Source: a virus. Taken from it: 42,717 nt of DNA. Below the pieces are notes generated by a model that had not been told where the DNA came from, made no database searches, and saw only the letters and a program-made list of their open reading frames with translations. Below, one piece after another: positions 13,459 to 21,347 of the stretch; within the stretch, counting starts at the first letter, position 1; every line of letters starts with the position of its first letter. The stretch is from positions 1 to 42,717 of the IMG/VR virus record IMGVR_UViG_3300009788_000167. One strand, 5' to 3'. The position numbers and the translations under genes were made by a program.

Positions 13459-14381
13459 GCGAATAGCCGCCCAATGAGTTTGGGGAGACGGAGGAGCTTC
13501 CCGAAGAGTCCGCCGAGGCGCTCCGTCGCCAAGCTCCGGAGATGGCCGAACAACTGGCCCTGAGCAATCTCCGCCACGTCTTCACGTCGCCCAATGACGA
13601 CAGTGCCCCGTACCCGCACGGCGTACAGGCGGTTCGCCACCTCGACGCGCCCGCGGGCGAGCTCGTGAGGGCTGAGGAATCGGAGCTGAGGTTCGGGACG
13701 CCTATCAGAGCGACACAACACCACCGGCACCACGATAGCTCCGATGCCTCCGGGAAGTCGCTCATTGTCGGTCACATACTCGAACCCGGCCTCCGTCTGG
13801 AAACCATGCGGCCCCTCTTCCAGGGCTTCCACGTCTTCCAGGGACAGTCCTTCCACCTCTTCGGTGTCGTCGCTCATTTCCCCTTCTTTCTGTGGCGCTT
13901 CCGCGTCACCTTCGTTGCTCTCTGTCTCGTCCATCCCCAAGGCCGGCACCAGGCCGCCTCCGCGATCCACAAAGGCGAGCGCCTCTTCCCATGGCATCGT
14001 GCCCGCCTCGGGTCGGTGCACCTGGAAATGAAGATGTGGACCCGTGGCGTTTGGGTGCGTCTCGGGAGTCTCGTAGATAGCCGTCATCTGAATAGGCGTG
14101 CCATCCGGTCCGGGAGGCGCCGGAAATCGGAGGTTGACTTCTTTCTCCAAGCGGAGGGGCACGCCACCGGGCATATCGAAGGTGCGGACGTCCACGCCTC
14201 TGAGATCCGAATGAGGGCTCCCCGGGTCTTTGCGATACACGTCCGTGATAGTGAGCGTGAGGCCTCGAGCAGCGAGCCAGCGGGCCACCCACAGCACCAG
14301 AGCTTGAAGCCGGGCGTCTGTGCTCTGCCATTCCTCGGCATCGGTCAGCCGCTTGAATCTTAGTTCTACTTCCACGGTCAC
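13455..14381 (-). CDS. Endolysin candidate: M15-type zinc peptidase with amphipathic tail (308 aa)
   Basis: GTG 14381 follows AGGAGG by three bases. The N-terminal domain has zinc-ligand motifs of LAS/M15 peptidases: PHSDLRGVDV (H57, D64, the H-x6-D pattern) and a later GPHLHFQV (H116, H118). Such enzymes cut peptide cross-links of peptidoglycan. An acidic linker follows (about 155-190), then a beta-rich domain. The last 34 residues are an amphipathic cationic segment (ERLGGLFGKLLRLPKLIGRLF), like membrane-active peptides. An internal ATG at 13877 with GAAGGGG upstream could make the C-terminal part alone. Placement between two membrane protein genes supports a lysis role; a virion-associated lysin is possible. 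Confidence 0.72.
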   Translation of the reverse strand: MTVEVELRFKRLTDAEEWQSTDARLQALVLWVARWLAARGLTLTITDVYRKDPGSPHSDLRGVDVRTFDMPGGVPLRLEKEVNLRFPAPPGPDGTPIQMTAIYETPETHPNATGPHLHFQVHRPEAGTMPWEEALAFVDRGGGLVPALGMDETESNEGDAEAPQKEGEMSDDTEEVEGLSLEDVEALEEGPHGFQTEAGFEYVTDNERLPGGIGAIVVPVVLCRSDRRPEPQLRFLSPHELARGRVEVANRLYAVRVRGTVVIGRREDVAEIAQGQLFGHLRSLATERLGGLFGKLLRLPKLIGRLFA

Positions 14382-14429
14382 AGGCCTCCTAGGTACAGGG
14401 TACGACGGCGGCGGCGCGGTAGCCAGCAC

Positions 14430-14777
14430 TCAGAACCAGCCTCGAAAGAAACGGGCCCCAAAGGCGAGCACCTGGCCTCGCAACGATGGAGGGGTGAATA
14501 GCAGTATTACGAGGCCCACGAGAAAGCCGGTGCGCTTTGGGTTGTGCCAAGCGTAGGCAGCCAGGTTCGCCACCCACACCGATGGCGGGGCCTTCTGTTT
14601 CTTCTTGATTCCGTGGTCCTCCTCGTGCCCTTCCCGCCACTCCTTCGCGGCCTCGTGTTTCCGGATGCAGATACCGGAGCCAGTTTTCTGGGCGCGCACG
14701 TCTTTGGCGATCTCTTCGAGCTTCTTATCTTGCCGGTTGAACCGGTCAAGGATTACCCGCTGGAAAGCCTCGTCCAC
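14430..14777 (-). CDS. Lysis-region membrane protein (115 aa)
   Basis: GTG 14777 shares its G with the stop of the 31-aa gene (TAGTG). Residues 1-60 are polar and probably coiled-coil (FNRQDKKLEEIAKDVRAQK, KHEAAKEWREGHEEDHGIKKK). A hydrophobic segment GFLVGLVILLF lies at about 84-94, followed by FTPPSLRG and an aromatic basic end FGARFFRGWF. With its position just before the endolysin it may be a holin, antiholin or inner-membrane spanin, but no family signature allows a choice. Confidence 0.65.
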   Translation of the reverse strand: MDEAFQRVILDRFNRQDKKLEEIAKDVRAQKTGSGICIRKHEAAKEWREGHEEDHGIKKKQKAPPSVWVANLAAYAWHNPKRTGFLVGLVILLFTPPSLRGQVLAFGARFFRGWF

Positions 14778-14872
14778 TATTTAAGACACCCCTCCATGTA
14801 GAGTCCAAGCGCCATGGCCGCCGCGCTGAGAAGGACCATGATCGTATCACGGGCGGCGGCTCGCCAATTCAT
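14777..14872 (-). CDS. Very small membrane peptide (31 aa)
   Basis: ATG 14872 overlaps the TAA of the upstream fibre gene (TAATG) and its TAG overlaps the next GTG (TAGTG). The peptide is a basic N-terminus (MNWRAAARDT) followed by one hydrophobic segment IMVLLSAAAMALGLYM and EGCLK. Exact stop-start overlap on both sides in a lysis region is good evidence for translation. A regulator of holin timing is possible; this is inference. Confidence 0.6.
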   Translation of the reverse strand: MNWRAAARDTIMVLLSAAAMALGLYMEGCLK

Positions 14873-16332
14873 TAATTCAGAGACCTCGAAATCTCCCGCC
14901 AGTACGTCCCCTGGAATTCGACGAGCAGCACGCTATCCAGAGTCATTGCTGCGTTGCCTGCCAGTGCAAGCTGATCCGCACCTGGGCTCGCAGTGTCAGT
15001 GAAGTCGAGCGTACCGGGCAGCGTCCCCACAGTGATTTGCAGGACCATACCCTCTACGAATCCTGTACTCGTGATGGTTGCAACCGTGTTGTTACCAACG
15101 TCGCTGGTAATCTCCACGGCTCCGGCTTTGTCGTTTGGATCGATCGCTGTCGCTGCCGCTCCCAGCGTGATGGCTTCGGGTACACCGTAGGACCAACGAT
15201 TTCCGAGATCCGTCGTAACGCGCATCGAGTCAACCCCGAGAGAGTTGCGAGCGATCAGGTGCTCGCCGCCGTCACCGAGTCCATCTCCTGGCTGTAGCTC
15301 CATATCCTCTTCAGCGCCTGAGTGGTAGTCAACCGACCAGAGGTCTGCGAGAGACTTGTCAAAGCCAGCGGTACGTACTCCTGCTGCCCCGCCTACTCGA
15401 CCTATGATGAGACCGAGATGCACGTCTGGTTCGATGCTCAGGTTTGGGATGATCGTGTTTTCTCGGAAAATCCCATCCTCGTCCCAGAACGAGTTTGCGT
15501 TACCGACCCACCCGATTCGTCCTTGGCTCCCAATCCATTCGAGGCTTTCTGTCCGAGCGGAATTGGTGAAGGTGATCCGTGGATTCGTTGCAGAATTCAC
15601 GTCACCTAGCACAAGGCCGCTCAACGCCGTTAGAGCATCATTGGTGCTTCTTATAAACCACTCGGTCCCATCGCACTGCACCTCGACGAAGGAATAGTTC
15701 GAATTGAGTGAAACATTCAGAGCCCCATTAATCGTGTCGGCGCCATTACCCTCGACAACGATTGCATTCGAAGGATCATTACGGAGGATCGTTATTTTAC
15801 GCCTGGCGCTCGATGTAGCGAGAGGGAGCGTGATGATCGTACCCGACCCATCAGCTACGATCAGCTCATCACCAGATCCGACCACGATGGCAAAACTGGT
15901 GCTCTTCGATACGACTCCGGTATAGACCTCCCGGCTGAAGAGATTCCGGAGGCTATTGATTCCACTTCCGAAGTCGTCAAGGCCGTTGCTGGTGGGGAAC
16001 ATCTCGCCATTGATGTTCATTTTCCACTTGTCGACGCCATTCACGCGGAATACGATTTCAGGATTGCCGCCACCAGCGTTGCCCGTGGCCTCTAGAATCA
16101 GGTCGGTTTGGTCAGGCGAAGAGAGCTTCACGACCTCAGAGATATTCCCGGACCCGTCCGCGGTAACCTGGGCGCAGTCGAGGGCTCCACTCCCAGAGTC
16201 GAAGGCAGCGAGCTCGTCGTTACTGCAGCCCGCTAGGTCGGCTACAGCCTGTCGGAAGACCTGGATACCCTGCGCGCTCGCCTGCCCCGCCAGGGCGACG
16301 CATAGCATCAGCGAGAACACTAGACGGCACAT
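14872..16332 (-). CDS. Tail-fibre-like protein with signal peptide (486 aa)
   Basis: ATG 16332 overlaps the upstream stop (TGATG). Residues 1-20 form a classic Sec signal peptide (CRLVFSLMLCVALAGQASA, cleavage before QG). The mature part starts with two cysteines about 20 residues apart, then shows repetitive beta-structure of phage fibres: EIVFRVNGVDKWKMNINGEMFP, GSGTIITLPLATSSARRKI, a receptor-type middle (ITFTNSARTESLEWIG), and a final domain GNNTVATITSTGF with VEFQGTYWREISRS. It is probably a receptor-binding or fibre protein, yet fibres normally fold in the cytoplasm and lack such leaders. One of five successive genes with this property. Confidence 0.78.
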   Translation of the reverse strand: MCRLVFSLMLCVALAGQASAQGIQVFRQAVADLAGCSNDELAAFDSGSGALDCAQVTADGSGNISEVVKLSSPDQTDLILEATGNAGGGNPEIVFRVNGVDKWKMNINGEMFPTSNGLDDFGSGINSLRNLFSREVYTGVVSKSTSFAIVVGSGDELIVADGSGTIITLPLATSSARRKITILRNDPSNAIVVEGNGADTINGALNVSLNSNYSFVEVQCDGTEWFIRSTNDALTALSGLVLGDVNSATNPRITFTNSARTESLEWIGSQGRIGWVGNANSFWDEDGIFRENTIIPNLSIEPDVHLGLIIGRVGGAAGVRTAGFDKSLADLWSVDYHSGAEEDMELQPGDGLGDGGEHLIARNSLGVDSMRVTTDLGNRWSYGVPEAITLGAAATAIDPNDKAGAVEITSDVGNNTVATITSTGFVEGMVLQITVGTLPGTLDFTDTASPGADQLALAGNAAMTLDSVLLVEFQGTYWREISRSLN

Positions 16333-16778
16333 CAGTGGATCACCCGAAGGTTTGCGGCCACGGCAGCGGTTTCACTTTGCCACTGGAGACCATGACAGAA
16401 GACCGGGAAGGAGACAGTAAGCCCCGCCGGAATTCGCTGCACCTCTCCTAGGGTTCCAGTGGTTGTCGGTGTAGTGAGGGGAGCTGAAGCCACGCTTTCC
16501 TCTGGAGGAATGAACCTCACCAGAAGATCGTTGGTGGAGTCTTCATTCTCGATCACCACGGACTGAGAGAGGCTATTCTCTCCGAAGCCAGGTAAGTCGG
16601 AAAAATCGATGGGCTCCGCAGTCAACACATCGATGCTGGCGTCCCGACCGTAGCCACTGCGGCTCGAACGAGTGACGGGGGAGAGCGTGGTGTCTGCTCG
16701 GACCTCCCGAGCCTCGAGCACCCACAGCCCGAGGCAGAGCAACAGGGCTCCGATGTATCGGTAGCTAGATCGTCTCAT
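16332..16778 (-). CDS. Small secreted beta-protein (148 aa)
   Basis: ATG 16778 follows GGAGGAACC. The N-terminus MRRSSYRYIGALLLCLGLWV with a predicted cleavage at VRA before DT is a Sec signal peptide. The mature chain (about 120 aa) is Ser/Thr-rich with strand-like segments (SLSQSVVIENED, DLLVRFIPPEES, RIPAGLTVSFPVF), and looks like a small beta-sandwich. No family was recognised. It lies between fibre-like genes in the late operon and may be an accessory of the exported fibre set. Confidence 0.7.
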   Translation of the reverse strand: MRRSSYRYIGALLLCLGLWVLEAREVRADTTLSPVTRSSRSGYGRDASIDVLTAEPIDFSDLPGFGENSLSQSVVIENEDSTNDLLVRFIPPEESVASAPLTTPTTTGTLGEVQRIPAGLTVSFPVFCHGLQWQSETAAVAANLRVIH

Positions 16779-16788
16779 GGTTCCTCCT

Positions 16789-17262
16789 TCACGGTGTTTC
16801 TAGATCGTCGGCCTTGTTCTTGGCCATAGTGCTCTTGGCGGTCGCTTCAATTGCTGCCGCGGTGTAACTCAGTCGGGAGAGCTCCACTGCAATCAAGCCA
16901 AGGCGTGCTTGCTTCTCGCGTAGCTCCTGGATCTTGCTCGCCTTCTTGCGAGACGCTTCGCGAGCAGTCCAGCCGAACACCTGGACAATCTCCACCCATT
17001 CACCGGAACGAAGCGTCACGGTCCTCGTGGTCAGGCGCCGGTCAGAAACCGGTCCAACGGAAGGGCCTAGCAGCACCGTCGAATCGACTAGTGCTGTCAC
17101 CCACCCGGTGGCGCCCGCTCTCCAGGGAACCGAGGCAGCGACCTTCCCAGAGGGGTCAACTTGGATCAAACGCTTGTGATAATTCCGGATCGACTTTGGC
17201 GGCGCTGCGCTGGCGTTTGACAAGACCGCCAGAAGTATCACGAAGAACAGAATGCAGCGCAT
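16789..17262 (-). CDS. Secreted protein with C-terminal coiled coil (157 aa)
   Basis: The start ATG 17262 is preceded by AGGAGGGA at a good distance; reading frames opening further upstream lack a site. Residues 1-19 (RCILFFVILLAVLSNASA) are a Sec signal peptide cut before AP. The mature protein has a small beta domain of about 75 residues (RLIQVDPSGKVAASVPW, TRTVTLRSGEWVEIVQVFG) and then a charged helix ASRKKASKIQELREKQARL, likely a coiled coil. The beta domain plus trimer-like helix suggests an adhesin or fibre tip. Function is not established. Confidence 0.7.
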   Translation of the reverse strand: MRCILFFVILLAVLSNASAAPPKSIRNYHKRLIQVDPSGKVAASVPWRAGATGWVTALVDSTVLLGPSVGPVSDRRLTTRTVTLRSGEWVEIVQVFGWTAREASRKKASKIQELREKQARLGLIAVELSRLSYTAAAIEATAKSTMAKNKADDLETP

Positions 17263-17276
17263 CAGTATAGTCCCTC

Positions 17277-17588
17277 CTACAGGTCCAGGCGGTGAGTGGT
17301 GACAGTGGTCGCCATGGTCGCTTGTTCGCTGGCGTCTCGAGCGACGGCAAAGCAGATGTGACATTCACTGATATTGCAGTGGATTCGGAAGTCGGTTGCA
17401 GGGAAGAGGGTCTCTATCTCGTCGGCAAGGTTCGTGCCCCGAATGGCGTTGTCAATGTCGAAGCCACCACCCACCACGGTGTTACGGGGATAGCTGTACT
17501 CGATTCGCCCCTCACCACAGGCGAGGATTGCAGCGGACCCGAGGAGCCAGGCTAGGGCGAATACAAGAGCTTTATTCCAAGTCTTCAT
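17277..17588 (-). CDS. Small Cys-containing secreted protein or lipoprotein (103 aa)
   Basis: ATG 17588 follows GAGAGG. The first 23 residues (WNKALVFALAWLLGSAAILA) are a signal peptide; cleavage before Cys24 (AILAC) could be by SPase II, giving a lipoprotein, though the -2 Leu is atypical. The mature part has GRIEYSYPRNTVVGGGFDID and a cluster RIHCNISECHICFA with three cysteines, so together with Cys24 two disulfides would be possible if it is not acylated. No family recognised. Its stop overlaps the ribosome-binding site of the next gene. Confidence 0.68.
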   Translation of the reverse strand: MKTWNKALVFALAWLLGSAAILACGEGRIEYSYPRNTVVGGGFDIDNAIRGTNLADEIETLFPATDFRIHCNISECHICFAVARDASEQATMATTVTTHRLDL

Positions 17589-17596
17589 AGCACCTC

Positions 17597-19927
17597 TCAG
17601 CGGTACACCATTTCAATGGAATGATATCCCGCGGCCCCTCCGATTGCATTATGATCGACCGTCAGCCCGGCATTGTGGCCAGCTAGCAGGCTCGAGAATA
17701 CTGGGGCCAGGTCGATCTTCGTGAAAACGCTCACGGTGTAGGCGTAAGTCGTCGCCACGTCTGCCTCGGAATTCGTTGCGGGGTCCTCGCCATCCAGAGC
17801 GTAGTCAGTGAAGAGGTCGATATCCGCGGTTGCGTTGGTGGAAGTCGGGATCACAATGAGTTCGAGGGAGACGAGTGCATGGAAGTCGTCAGGTATCTTG
17901 AAGCTGAAATTCCCTTGCCCGTTGGCAGCGATGGAGTTCACAGCGTAATCCCCGGATACGGAGTTATAGTCAGTCGCTTCGAAGGTAATCGTCTTGTTCG
18001 TCGGGATCCAATTCACTCCGTCGAACTCCATGCGTTGCCCGGCGAGTGGCGTCGTGGTGATCATATTCACGTCGCTCATGTCGTCGATCGAGAGGAAGCG
18101 ATCGGGGAGGATGATGAGGGTCGAGACGTCCTTCGCCACTCCCACCGATACCCGGAAGGTGGTAGGGAGTGTGCCCGTCACTGCGCCCGAGACATTCTCT
18201 GATAGGTAGTAGCGGGTGTTCGGAACTAGGACCGCGCCCACGTCATCACGGAAGGTGTCGCCCCTCTCTCCGATCGTCTGGACCTGGACCAGAGTCGAGC
18301 TCAGGACCTTTTTCACGACGCCATTCACCCTCGCCGTAGCGGTTGTGTTCGCCTGCGCCTTCGAGACTTGGCCAGAGGTGGTGTCGAGGAAAACCACATC
18401 GTTCGTGGTGAGCGCGGAAGCTGTCGTCGCCAAGTAGGTGACCTGGCTCGGGTCAGTGTTTCGAAGGGCGTAGCCGAGTACTGACGCCTGGAGCCCTCCA
18501 GCTGTCCAAGCGTTGAGCCAGTGGCCTTTAGCTTCCTGATCAGAGTTGACCGTAACCCAGCAATCGTTAACCTCATCTGCCCCGTTCTCATTGCGGATGC
18601 AGATGTGGTCATCGAGGTCTAAGACTGTGACCCCGTTTTCAGTGAGGAAGAGATCAGAAGCCGTCGCTGTGTTGGTGGTCACAACACGGATTTGGGCAGC
18701 GGCGGATCCGACCGGGATCGCCGCTGAGAGGTCAATCACCTGGTCTGCGATGACCGTCTCATCCGGGAAATTTCCGGCCGAACTCCCGACTGTAAGGGCC
18801 ACGGGTTGCTTGAAGAAAAAGACATTCTCGACTTGGCTCGAGACAGTCGCTTCGACCACATATCCGTACACGACGATGAAATGCGCGTTAAATGTCTGAG
18901 CACTTGTGAGGTTCGCCTGGAAAGATTGCGTCCCTGGAGAGAACCAAGCGACCGTACTTCCAGCGCTGAAAGCGCTAGTCCCTGCGGTGACTACTCGGTA
19001 GTTAGTGTCGGACGAATCCCTTCTTACGTTGCCGCCTACTGCCCCTGTAGGAACCTCCATGCCCCACACAATCAGAGCCCCGATAGCGTTCGAAGGCGCA
19101 CCATCTTGACTCAGCTCGATGGTGACGTGTGTCGTATCTATTGGCTCCGGATCTGTTGGGCCGAAAGCCTCTTCTCGAATGATGTTTCGACCCGAGGCAG
19201 CGAAGCCCCAATCAATCCCGCTCGCCCCATCCGAGATTTGCGTCTGACCTTCGGGCGCGGGCAGGCCATCGGTTTTGGAGTTGAAATCGGCACCCTCAAT
19301 GGTTGAAGTCGAAACCGCCGTTCCACGGTTAGATCCATCAGAGACGAAGATGTGCCCGGCCGGGGCAGTGGTCGTGATGGACTCGATTGCTCCTCCACCT
19401 GAGCCCCCACCGGACGCTAGCTGAATATGAGTCGTACTCACTGCCCGACCGACTAGCACAGTCTTGATTCCGGCAGTCTCCACGGATGTGGTTTTTCCTG
19501 CTACGGCGGATGAGATGAAATAGTCCAGGCCTGTAGAGAGAACTAGCCCCGCGTCGTCAGTGATGGGCCCAATGGTCGCGCAAGTTGAAATGGTGGCGGA
19601 GGTGGTGGTGTCCGTCTTCTGGACCATGCCACCGAGCGAGCATTCCACGTTTACCAGGCTGGTGCAGATGGCGAGGTCTATCCGGTCCGTCGTCGTGTCA
19701 TGGAAGACGACGGAGCCAACGTCAAACTGGGAGGTGGTGATGTACTCCCGGGAACAAGAAGCCGCTTCCAGGATGTCCATATTCGCATTGCGACGGTCAT
19801 GGAAATTCCGGTCCCGCTTGGTGGGCTTGTTCAATTCCAGTTCGGTGGTCACCTCATTGGCAGCGAGGAGACCAGAGGCGAGCAGCAGAAAGAAAGCGAT
19901 CACTATGAAATGTCTGTATCGTGTCAT
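17597..19927 (-). CDS. Large tail-fibre-like protein with signal peptide (776 aa)
   Basis: ATG 19927 overlaps the upstream stop (ATGA), so the start is well fixed. It begins TRYRHFIVIAFFLLLASGLL, a basic n-region plus hydrophobic core with a cut near LLA/AN. The mature N-terminus NEVTTELELNKPTKRDRNFH and MDILEAASCSREY look like phage fibre attachment segments. Repetitive beta domains follow, with SGQVSKAQANTTATARVNGV and NTRYYLSENVSGAVTG typical of tail fibres. Six cysteines, four of them in the first quarter, would fit disulfides formed outside the cytoplasm. It is the largest of five consecutive genes with leaders and may be the main receptor-binding protein. Confidence 0.78.
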   Translation of the reverse strand: MTRYRHFIVIAFFLLLASGLLAANEVTTELELNKPTKRDRNFHDRRNANMDILEAASCSREYITTSQFDVGSVVFHDTTTDRIDLAICTSLVNVECSLGGMVQKTDTTTSATISTCATIGPITDDAGLVLSTGLDYFISSAVAGKTTSVETAGIKTVLVGRAVSTTHIQLASGGGSGGGAIESITTTAPAGHIFVSDGSNRGTAVSTSTIEGADFNSKTDGLPAPEGQTQISDGASGIDWGFAASGRNIIREEAFGPTDPEPIDTTHVTIELSQDGAPSNAIGALIVWGMEVPTGAVGGNVRRDSSDTNYRVVTAGTSAFSAGSTVAWFSPGTQSFQANLTSAQTFNAHFIVVYGYVVEATVSSQVENVFFFKQPVALTVGSSAGNFPDETVIADQVIDLSAAIPVGSAAAQIRVVTTNTATASDLFLTENGVTVLDLDDHICIRNENGADEVNDCWVTVNSDQEAKGHWLNAWTAGGLQASVLGYALRNTDPSQVTYLATTASALTTNDVVFLDTTSGQVSKAQANTTATARVNGVVKKVLSSTLVQVQTIGERGDTFRDDVGAVLVPNTRYYLSENVSGAVTGTLPTTFRVSVGVAKDVSTLIILPDRFLSIDDMSDVNMITTTPLAGQRMEFDGVNWIPTNKTITFEATDYNSVSGDYAVNSIAANGQGNFSFKIPDDFHALVSLELIVIPTSTNATADIDLFTDYALDGEDPATNSEADVATTYAYTVSVFTKIDLAPVFSSLLAGHNAGLTVDHNAIGGAAGYHSIEMVYR

Positions 19928-20985
19928 GTGGTGATCACCTTTATCAGGGGTTGCTGGGATCCAACTGCCTTGAAAAGGCCACGGCCATCGGAGCGACGGA
20001 GGTCCGGGAGGTGTTTGTGGTCTCTGTGGCTCGTGTCGTCTGATAGATTCTTGTCACTGGCCATAAGCCCCTGGACTATCTCAATGAGTCCACCATTGGC
20101 AGTTATCTCGCGCCACTTGTGCTCAATCTCAAAGAGCGTTGCCCGCACCAAAAGCTCAGTGGTGATTCCTTTGGTAGGGATCGGCGCAGCGTTCAGGCTT
20201 TCGAGGTACTCAGGAGAAATGCCATTCTTCAGATGCTCGTCAAGGTCTTTGATGTGTTTCGCCTTGACGCGATCCCAGAGCGTTTCTATAGGAACGGAAT
20301 ATTCGCTCAATGAACGGGCGTCAACCATCACGATTTCCTCACCAGGGGGCAAGTCCTCAATTGCCCATCCAAGCGGTACAGGCTGCGCCATCATTCGCCC
20401 GGGGTGATTTTTGTCCAAGGCTGCAAGATCATAGCGGGTGCGGTTCCATGGAACGTCACCACAGGCCCAGATTTTTCTGATCTCGTTCGTTGCCCTGAGC
20501 CTTCGGACAAATACACTGTGCCCAATGTCAGGGATGCTGCCAAAACCCCAGGGTCTAGAAGCAGCGACATACCTGACAATCGTTTCCACTGAAAATGCTT
20601 GGTTTGTTCTCAGGACTTCTGAAAAGCCAATGAACGCCGTACTTGCTGAAGCCGCGGTACTCTGGTTTCCCCAGCCGTAGTTGATTGAGGCCAGCGCGTT
20701 CGTTGTCCTGCCCCGCACCGCGAAAGCAAATTCGGCATTGGTAACCACATCCTGCTCCACAGGGCTACCGGCTGCAGGTGCAGTGGCCTCCGTTTCTGTG
20801 GCGGTTTTCAGTTCTGCCTGTCCCACGGCCGCTGCCAGAATGGATAGCTGGTTGACCAGGTCAGTTCCGATTGCTGTACCTGTAGGGTTGAGGAAGTCGA
20901 GGCGATTCCGAATGGCGTTTCCCACTGTGGTGGTCACTGGCGCATCCGCCGCCACCATTGCCGCCGTGAGGGTATCCCAGGCCAT
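19924..20985 (-). CDS. Tail/baseplate-associated protein (353 aa)
   Basis: ATG 20985 was chosen because it overlaps the upstream TAA (TAATG) after GGGGGTGAG. The N-terminus AWDTLTAAMVAADAPVTTT and AIRNRLDFLNPTGTAIG is of the kind found at the base of phage fibre proteins. Residues about 60-150 are Ala/Thr-rich beta structure, and from about 190 the chain becomes more ordered (PWNRTRYDLAALDKNHPG, PPGEEIVMVDARSLSEY). It has no signal peptide, unlike the five genes downstream. Probably a virion protein joining baseplate and fibres; exact role unknown. Confidence 0.65.
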   Translation of the reverse strand: MAWDTLTAAMVAADAPVTTTVGNAIRNRLDFLNPTGTAIGTDLVNQLSILAAAVGQAELKTATETEATAPAAGSPVEQDVVTNAEFAFAVRGRTTNALASINYGWGNQSTAASASTAFIGFSEVLRTNQAFSVETIVRYVAASRPWGFGSIPDIGHSVFVRRLRATNEIRKIWACGDVPWNRTRYDLAALDKNHPGRMMAQPVPLGWAIEDLPPGEEIVMVDARSLSEYSVPIETLWDRVKAKHIKDLDEHLKNGISPEYLESLNAAPIPTKGITTELLVRATLFEIEHKWREITANGGLIEIVQGLMASDKNLSDDTSHRDHKHLPDLRRSDGRGLFKAVGSQQPLIKVITT

Positions 20986-21347
20986 TACACTCTCACCCCC
21001 CGTTTCACGGTACACACGGTGATCAATTGGGGATACCGACAGAGGAGTTTCGGAGCCCAGTTGTAGGGGTGCTCCCCAATCCCCAGCCGCGGCGCTTCAC
21101 CGTCGTTCTCCTTCGCTGCCTTCGGAGATCCGCACACCAGCGCCTCCCCGTCCCCCTTTTGGTGGGGACACGCCTCACAGCGCTTCCGGTCGACCGTCTT
21201 GTTCGTCTCCGGACACCACCAGCCATCAGTGTGATACTCACAGTCCTTACAGTTCCACTGGTCACGCTCTCCAGCCTCGAGAGGAATGAGCGCGTCGAAA
21301 ATAGGGCACCGGACCAGGAGCTCAATTTCTACTTTAGGTTTTATCAT
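20985..21347 (-). CDS. Cys-rich, probable zinc-binding protein (120 aa)
   Basis: ATG 21347 overlaps the stop of the baseplate gene (ATGA). Nine cysteines are present, several in pairs: NCKDCEYHTDGWWCPE (C33, C36, C45) and KRCEACPHQKG (C57, C60), plus C72, suggesting one or two zinc sites. The remainder is YNWAPKLLCRYPQLITVCTV. There is no signal peptide, so the cysteines more likely bind metal than form disulfides. Small metal-binding proteins are common near phage baseplate genes, but I do not recognise this one. Confidence 0.65.
   Translation of the reverse strand: MIKPKVEIELLVRCPIFDALIPLEAGERDQWNCKDCEYHTDGWWCPETNKTVDRKRCEACPHQKGDGEALVCGSPKAAKENDGEAPRLGIGEHPYNWAPKLLCRYPQLITVCTVKRGVRV

Noticed and set aside
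13875-13877. Separate gene from the internal ATG of the endolysin
   Set aside because: It is in frame with the endolysin and no stop separates the two parts; kept as a possible alternative product only.
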